This document shows, one piece after another, positions 1 to 64,000 of a stretch of DNA of 64,000 bases. The DNA comes from Eleginops maclovinus (Eukaryota; Chordata; Actinopteri; Perciformes; Eleginopidae): contig NC_086354.1 of NCBI RefSeq assembly GCF_036324505.1, positions 22,476,207-22,540,206 of the forward strand. The letters run 5' to 3'. The position numbers and the translations under genes are program-made. Numbering within the stretch: the first letter of the stretch is position 1; each line of letters opens with the position of its first letter. The notes beneath the pieces are model-generated. The model saw only the letters and a list, made by a program, of their open reading frames with translations, was not told the DNA's origin and did not search any database.

Positions 1-2662
1 GCCTCTTCATTGTTTTTCCTGAAGTGTCGTCTAAGACTTTTATTTGTAGCACTGTGGTGCATCGTATGCAGCTGCAGGGAATCCAATACATTTAGTTCTT
101 GTTTAATGATGAATCGGGTCAGCACACTCTGTGATGGAAACTTCTGGAGCAATGGAGACGAAACTCAGAGAGATACTCTGGAACTTTGATGGCAAACACT
201 GAAGGTTTATTCTGAAGTTAACGGCCGGAGAATTGACAAGACATTTGCTGCAGCCACGAGTTGACAGAGCGGTTGCCCGACCAATTCTGAAGATCTGTAT
301 CGCAATACAGTTCAGAATGGACAATCAACATTCTTCAGTCGCCGGACTAAACAAATATGGACTCTACGTCTAACTAAAACTGTCATCTAGGTCAATAGAG
401 TATGCATACAAGCGTAGCACCTGGTGCCAGAGAAACTGGCGCCCAGCTGTCCCAAAACAACAAAGCCAATCTTAGGTCAGCATGAGCTCGTCCCCAGTAT
501 GGGAACAACAAGGCTCAGGAAGCCCAGGCTGCCCCTCCGTAATGAAGATAACAGCACCTCCAAGGCCGAAGAACTATGCCATGGCAATACAGACAGAGGA
601 AGGAGAAAATGATGAATAGGTCAAAGGTTAAACACCTAAGCAAAATATTCCCTAACATACTGGAAATATATTGCTCCAAAATCAAGTAAAAGACTAATAA
701 AAACCAGGTGTTTTCACTTGTAATAAGTTCAACAAAACTACCAAAAGAACAAGGAAACATGTGCTTGGTGAGATTCTTTTAAATAACATGTGATATTTAG
801 ATAAATTAGATCCTGTAATTAGCTGGGGAAACTTATTTTTGAACTATATTTTACCCAAATCAGTTAATGTTGTTAGAGAATAAGCCAGAAATGCTCAAAA
901 GTTTTCCATTTTCTGATGTTAGTTGGTGATTTTCCACTGAAAATGTAAAGAAAGTACTAAAAGGAAGACCCTATGTCTCACTGCGTTGTTACTTCTTAAG
1001 TTATGTCTCGTATTAAGTGTTGAGAGATATTCTGACTAAATATTAGACAATATACTTGTTTTTTTACCTGCATGCTTCCTAGTGACTCTTATACTAAGCC
1101 AATTAGGGCAACAAATGTGGAAAATGTAAATATTCCATCTTTGATTGGACATTTATCCAGTTTTCACCCACAGTAGTGCAGAGAGGAGCTGTCATTAGAA
1201 GTAAAGTCGAAGCAATTTCCTCAAACGGAGGGAAAGCAGCTAATCTCAGCCCTGACTTCTCCCAGCTCAGAAACATGTTGATCTGACACTAAACTGAGCT
1301 CAATCCCTCTCGCGTTTCAAAGTGCTTCACAACTCCAGCTCACAGAGTCTGTCGGAGGAAGAGGAAAGTTGACGGCAGAGCTTTCGGATCAACGTCTTCT
1401 GAGGTTCTCCTTTCCCTAAGCTTTGAGGCCTGAAGACCGGGGAGGAAATTCTGTTTCCTCTTTTCCCGTCAGAAGCCTGTGGGTGCTGGGAAATAAAAAC
1501 AATCCATCTCTGCTTTATAGTCTCTCTGCTCTCTATCGCTTTGTGTCCTCCTCCCCGCAGCGCTGGGAATGAGAACCCGGCTGGTGATCCCTTTCACTTT
1601 TCCGGACATTTCCTCTTGCTTTTATTTCATCCTCTCACTTTTGATGCTGCTTATCTCACTCTCATTCTCGCCATTTGATATTCTGACGCTTTTATTTTGT
1701 ACCTCCGTCATTTCCCTGTTATTCTTTCTACTTGTATCTCCTCCTTTTCTTTTCGTCTCTTTGTTCCTTTCTCCTATTCGTGGTCAATCTCACCCGTCAC
1801 GTCCCTGCCCGTCAAAGGCTGCCCAGAAGAAGAAGAATTCACGTTATCTTTTTCTCATTTCATTTTTTCATTATGCCGGCTGAAATGGGCTTCCATAATT
1901 CCCTCATTTCAACCATCAGGTGATACATAATTTAGTGAATATAGTCGAATGTTTCACATCAGAGAGGTTCTTTTGTGTTTTTTCTACAAATCACCACCGC
2001 CAGGAGACGTTTCACTTTCTTTTTAGAGACTTATTCAAATCAAATGAGACCCCGATTTGTTGAGTTGAAGGCCCTGCCGGTTGGCTCGTGACATTGAGGA
2101 GATAAAACTCTCCCTGTATTTATTTTCTGGTCATTCGTAGTAGTTTTTAATAGACAAAAACACAGCATTTAAGAGCTTATATTGACCTACGTTTAACTGT
2201 TCTTGTCAAAGATCTAAAACAAAACAAACAAAGAGTAATTATTAAAACCACATGAGATCTCTGAGGGAAGAGTTCAGGGTTACAGGAAACTGATGCAGTC
2301 TGCATAGTGAATTGTGCAAAAACTATTAGATTTAACATCAAATACTCTAAAATAATGAAATATTTGCATTTAAAAAAGGAGAGCTTAAGGTTAAGATCAC
2401 AAGGTTCAAAATCCCATTATTCAGAAACACTTCACTATGCAAACACTCTCACACTAAGGTACATTGGCATTCAAGTAGTGGAGAAAATGTGAACTATTTT
2501 TGTTATGTAAGAGGTTTTTAAATTAGGGAATTAGGAATAATTATATCTAAATTAGTAACTGTATTGTCAAGTAAACTCTCAACACAAAAGTCAAAATTAT
2601 GAGGAAAATTCCAGTGTTTCATATCAAATATAAAGGGTTTCTTCCTGGTTAGCTCACCAAGA
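1..2662 (+). other. cntnap4/5-like: Intron sequence upstream of the first visible exon
   Basis: No exon for the earlier discoidin part was found. Pyrimidine-rich at 1590-1830. Nothing else recognised. Confidence 0.6.
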
Positions 2663-2914
2663 AGTCCAGCAGTGGCTCAGTCAGTAGGGGCTTGGACTGG
2701 GAATCGTAGGGTCGCTGGTTCAAGTCCCCAAACAGACTTGAAATATGGAAAGTGGCCTGCTACTTGGAGAGGTCCCAGTTCACCTCCTAGGCCCTTGAGC
2801 AAGGCACTGGACACCTCCAATCCCCCCTCCCCACTGCTCCTAGTACTAGGATGGGTTAATGCAGAGGACCAATCTGCTGTGTGTATGTATGTGACTAATA
2901 AAGAGGGTTTCATC
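2663..2914 (+). mobile_element. tRNA-derived SINE, copy 1
   Basis: tRNA-like head with agtggctcagtcagtagggg (A box region) and ggttcaagtcccc (B box), a body with ctaggatgggttaatgcaga and an end aataaagagggtttcatc. Near-identical to the copy at 5746 apart from internal deletions. Confidence 0.8.
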
Positions 2915-3061
2915 TTCTTCTATCTTCCCTGGTCCAGGTTACACACTTTCTCCAAGTGTCATGGAAATCAACCCTTCAGTCTTTCCTTAATCCCACTTAA
3001 AACCAGACAAAGGAATACCATTCCTGTTTATCTTAATCAAACCCCGCTGTGGTTAATGTGA

Positions 3062-61179
<58,118 letters not shown>

Positions 61180-62134
61180 CTGCAGGCCTGATGACTCGGT
61201 GAGCCGGAGGCTGCAGACACACCTCGGGTCTTTGCCCTGCTCTCAGAGACTCCACTCCAGCGGCTCCGCAGGATCTGGAGGCAGAAAAAGAGGAACAATT
61301 CACACAGATTTTTCTTTTTCTGTACATATTGTAGATACTGACACACACAGGCAACCATGCTGGACTTAATGTGTTGATATCCTTGTAAATATTCAAAAAT
61401 GTGGAAGTGATGTCTAAAGGTTGCACATGATTGTCTATGATTTACAGTATTTAATCCCCACTTTATTTCAGTTAATCAGGGCGCCGTGGCTGATGCACGT
61501 TTCTATTAGGATAACAAAGGGATCAATTAGCTTAATTGGAAAAGTTTGACCCGTGATGAAGCCCTTAAGAAGACTGCTTCTGTGGTTGTAAAGTCTTTTT
61601 GTTGTGCATTGGGAGAGAAATGGCATGCCTGCTTTGGAAGAAACCTGTGTGAAAAAGAATCCATGCAGCCTGCAAACATCCACCAAATACCAGGATGTTT
61701 TCTAAGGATTTTCTAACCCCATTCAGCGCATGAATTAATCAAGAAGTTTTCCCCCAGCAACATTGTGCTATCACAGAATTTTGATGTTAACAAGTGGCGC
61801 CTTCAGAGTCAAAATGGCACTCTGCAGTCTGGCAGCGACGTGTCAAGAGACTTGAAGACTTTTTAAGCAGAAAGGATTAATTTCCACTTTGTATTTTCAC
61901 TTTCCTTCTCTATGCTGATTCTCTTTCTGTTTGAACATCATTTACCTTTGGAAAACACAGCAAACGCATGAACGAGACGTACACCCATTACTTATTTTGG
62001 TTGTACAGGTGTTTTAAACGTGTTCCCTTCCCTGCTGGGAGCTTCCTCTCCCCGCTCTCTAAATGTCTCTGAAGCTTTGAAGGCTGACAGCAGTACAGAC
62101 TCTATAGCACTGTGGCTGTCTGTCGCCTCATCCC

Positions 62135-62135
<1 letters not shown>

Positions 62136-62169
<34 letters not shown>
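62136..62169. repeat. CA microsatellite in the 3' UTR
   Basis: Uninterrupted CA repeat of about 34 bases inside the inferred 3' UTR. Confidence 0.97.
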
Positions 62170-62170
<1 letters not shown>

Positions 62171-63584
62171 CTCATTTGTTTCTGAAATGCTAATATGCTG
62201 CGGTCTGACAGGTGGATTGTGACTGGATACAGGACAGAAAGAGAATGAGACGCAAAGATGATCCAATAGACAGGCCGACACGATGAAAACAGCCTGATAT
62301 TTACACTTGATGGATCAAATGGAGCAAACCCCCCCAACCCCCACATGTGTTAATTCAACTCGCCTGTAAAGAGAGCGGCTGATCGAGGGAGGACAAGGAG
62401 AAAGAGGAGCAGCTGTTTATCAAACTCACACCGCCGCCTCTCTGAGACCCCGAAGCACAGATGGCATTTTAACGACAGAAGTTGCCCGAACTTTAAAAAG
62501 TGCATTATTCATCTCTTTGTTTGTGTTTGTCTTTTGTTCCCCACCTCACCACAGCTGAAGCCACACATTGTTGTCTTGATTCTGGAGAGTTCAGTCCTCG
62601 GTGAGGAGGAAGCAGCGATGTCCTTCATCCTGCAGTAACGCAACTCACTGCACTGCAGCAATTCGTAGCTGAGAGGAGGTCAACAGGTGACCTTGAGACA
62701 CAGAGAGTCCTGCAGAGCGAGCACACCTGGAGCACGTTAGAAACACAGCAACAAAAAAATGTTTATTAAGATGCAAGGTAGAAAGTGTCGAGAATTCACA
62801 GAGTCAAACTTTAGTGTGCAAACAAGAAAAGAAACATGTTGTACTTTCAGTCTCACTGAGAAATCACAATTCCTCCACGTTTTTATGAAATACTTGGCTC
62901 TGGAGGCTCTGTAACATCAGGACTAATCCCATGGGTATTTGGTTAATTACGAGCTATCACACTAGCCGCCTGCCAGAGCTTCTCTCTTTTCTATGTATCC
63001 TCTGTCATTTCATCCCCCTGGCGTTTTGTTCTCCTGATTAGACATCATGTCTCTAATAAGCAGGTTTTGACATTAGGAAATGTGTCAATTAAAAAGCTGT
63101 TTTTGTAAATGAACACCGTTTTTGTCTGTAAACTATTTCTCTTTTTTGGAGCAGTTTATACTCCAGCAAAGGAGGTTAAACCAAGATGAGAAAGGACAGA
63201 TCTTTCCATTTTAGATTCTCCGACTCAGAGCTGCCAATTTCCATCCAAGTTTAACTCAGTGCTAACAGATCAACTTCGACATTATCAGTGAATCCTCCTG
63301 ATACTTCGACTGGGGATGAATTAATCCTGCCTTGAATTGTTGCCGTTTCAAATGCTAATGAATCCATAGGGCTGGTGATAGACGGCAATTCCATTACAGT
63401 CCTCAAATCCAACGGAAAGATATAACAATGAATTGCCCAAACGAACAAATAGTTAATTCATGTAACTTAATTATCCGTGCCATAAGGGTTACTTATTGTA
63501 TACAAACCATTTTAAAAACACAGTCATGTTCCTTTATTGACATGAACATGCTTCAGTTTGTCTTGAATCACATTCTGCTGCTTT

Positions 63585-63590
63585 AATAAA
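63585..63590 (+). terminator. Poly(A) signal AATAAA (proximal candidate)
   Basis: Single AATAAA about 310 bases before the distal signal, with no strong GT-rich element just after it. Could give a shorter 3' UTR. Confidence 0.4.
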
Positions 63591-63894
63591 CTCTCCTAAA
63601 GCACAACACATTCATTCCTGCAGCTGTTTGAGTAACGTTTGCTTAAAACAACTGATTTTGGGGGGAAATAAGTGGGATTTAAGGCTAAAAAAAGGGACGT
63701 TTTATTTGGTCTTTCCATGAGATTTGATGACAGTAAGTACAGACTGCCTCATCTTTTTTTGTTTCAGTGCTTTCTCTCCCACAATGCACTGGTTGACGTG
63801 TGTTCAGTGTACCTGTAGTGTTGGTGAAACACCGTGATGTTGTGCCGTTTAAATATCCAGATTTCACCCACACTCTGAAATCCTGTTTGATGAA

Positions 63895-63904
63895 AATAAA
63901 TAAA
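63895..63904 (+). terminator. Poly(A) signal AATAAATAAA (distal)
   Basis: Two overlapping AATAAA hexamers. A GT-rich downstream element lies at about 63923-63947, at the usual distance, so cleavage is expected near 63915-63920. This is the best supported end of the gene. Confidence 0.7.
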
Positions 63905-64000
63905 TGATGCTTTTCTAAAAGAGCATGTCTTTTTGTTTGTTTTTTGGGGTTATGGAACTGCAGGTTTTTTCTGCTTTACAGATGAATCACCGGAGGAATA

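Larger units (their letters stand above)
61180..63920 (+). other. cntnap4/5-like: 3' untranslated region of the CNTNAP-like gene
   Basis: About 2.7 kb with no further ORF or recognised repeat except a CA microsatellite at 62136-62169. The end is inferred from the AATAAATAAA signal at 63895 followed by a T/G-rich element. A shorter form ending after the AATAAA at 63585 is also possible. Confidence 0.65.

Noticed and set aside
2672..3061. 129-residue frame starting MAQSVGAWTGNRRVAGSS (also 5756-5956)
   Set aside because: It is the translated tRNA-derived SINE, repeated at both places.

Overview
The window is eukaryotic, vertebrate and almost certainly from a ray-finned fish, probably a percomorph teleost. 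The evidence is a many-exon gene with vertebrate splice sites, long CA/TG microsatellites, tRNA-derived and V-SINE-type SINEs, and hAT and TTAA-flanked miniature elements. The species assignment is inference from sequence style. No bacterial, viral or CRISPR features were seen.

One protein-coding gene on the + strand dominates: a contactin-associated protein (CNTNAP/Caspr, neurexin IV family) of the CNTNAP3/4/5 type. Twenty-one exons lie between 3122 and 61179. Their splice phases chain without a break into 1178 residues plus a stop. The order is the last part of the F5/8C discoidin domain, laminin G1 and G2, EGF1, the fibrinogen C-like region, laminin G3, EGF2, laminin G4, a stalk, one membrane helix and a short cytoplasmic tail ending ECFI. 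The first exon here corresponds to exon 4 of the usual 24, so promoter, signal peptide and the start of the discoidin domain lie left of base 1. The 3' UTR runs to a poly(A) signal near 63895, so the gene ends inside the window.

The introns carry the accessory content. (1) 17251-20905, antisense to the gene: six tRNA-Leu(TAA) genes in a nested tandem array with two tRNA-loss scars, and a diverged seventh copy at 22865. (2) 51274-54162: a complete hAT transposon with 17-bp terminal inverted repeats, a perfect 8-bp target duplication and a BED/ZBED-type transposase broken by one 5-bp tandem duplication. (3) Two copies of a short non-autonomous hAT element with 8-bp target duplications. (4) Five copies of a TTAA-flanked piggyBac-like MITE. 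(5) A 0.5-kb MITE at 40763-41277. (6) Several SINEs, short LINE 3' ends, local tandem duplications and a perfect intronic hairpin. (7) Microsatellites abutting several 3' splice sites of the host gene.

The host gene encodes a neuronal adhesion/scaffold receptor. I see no new multi-gene system. The most unusual structures are the intronic tRNA-Leu array and the nearly intact hAT element.
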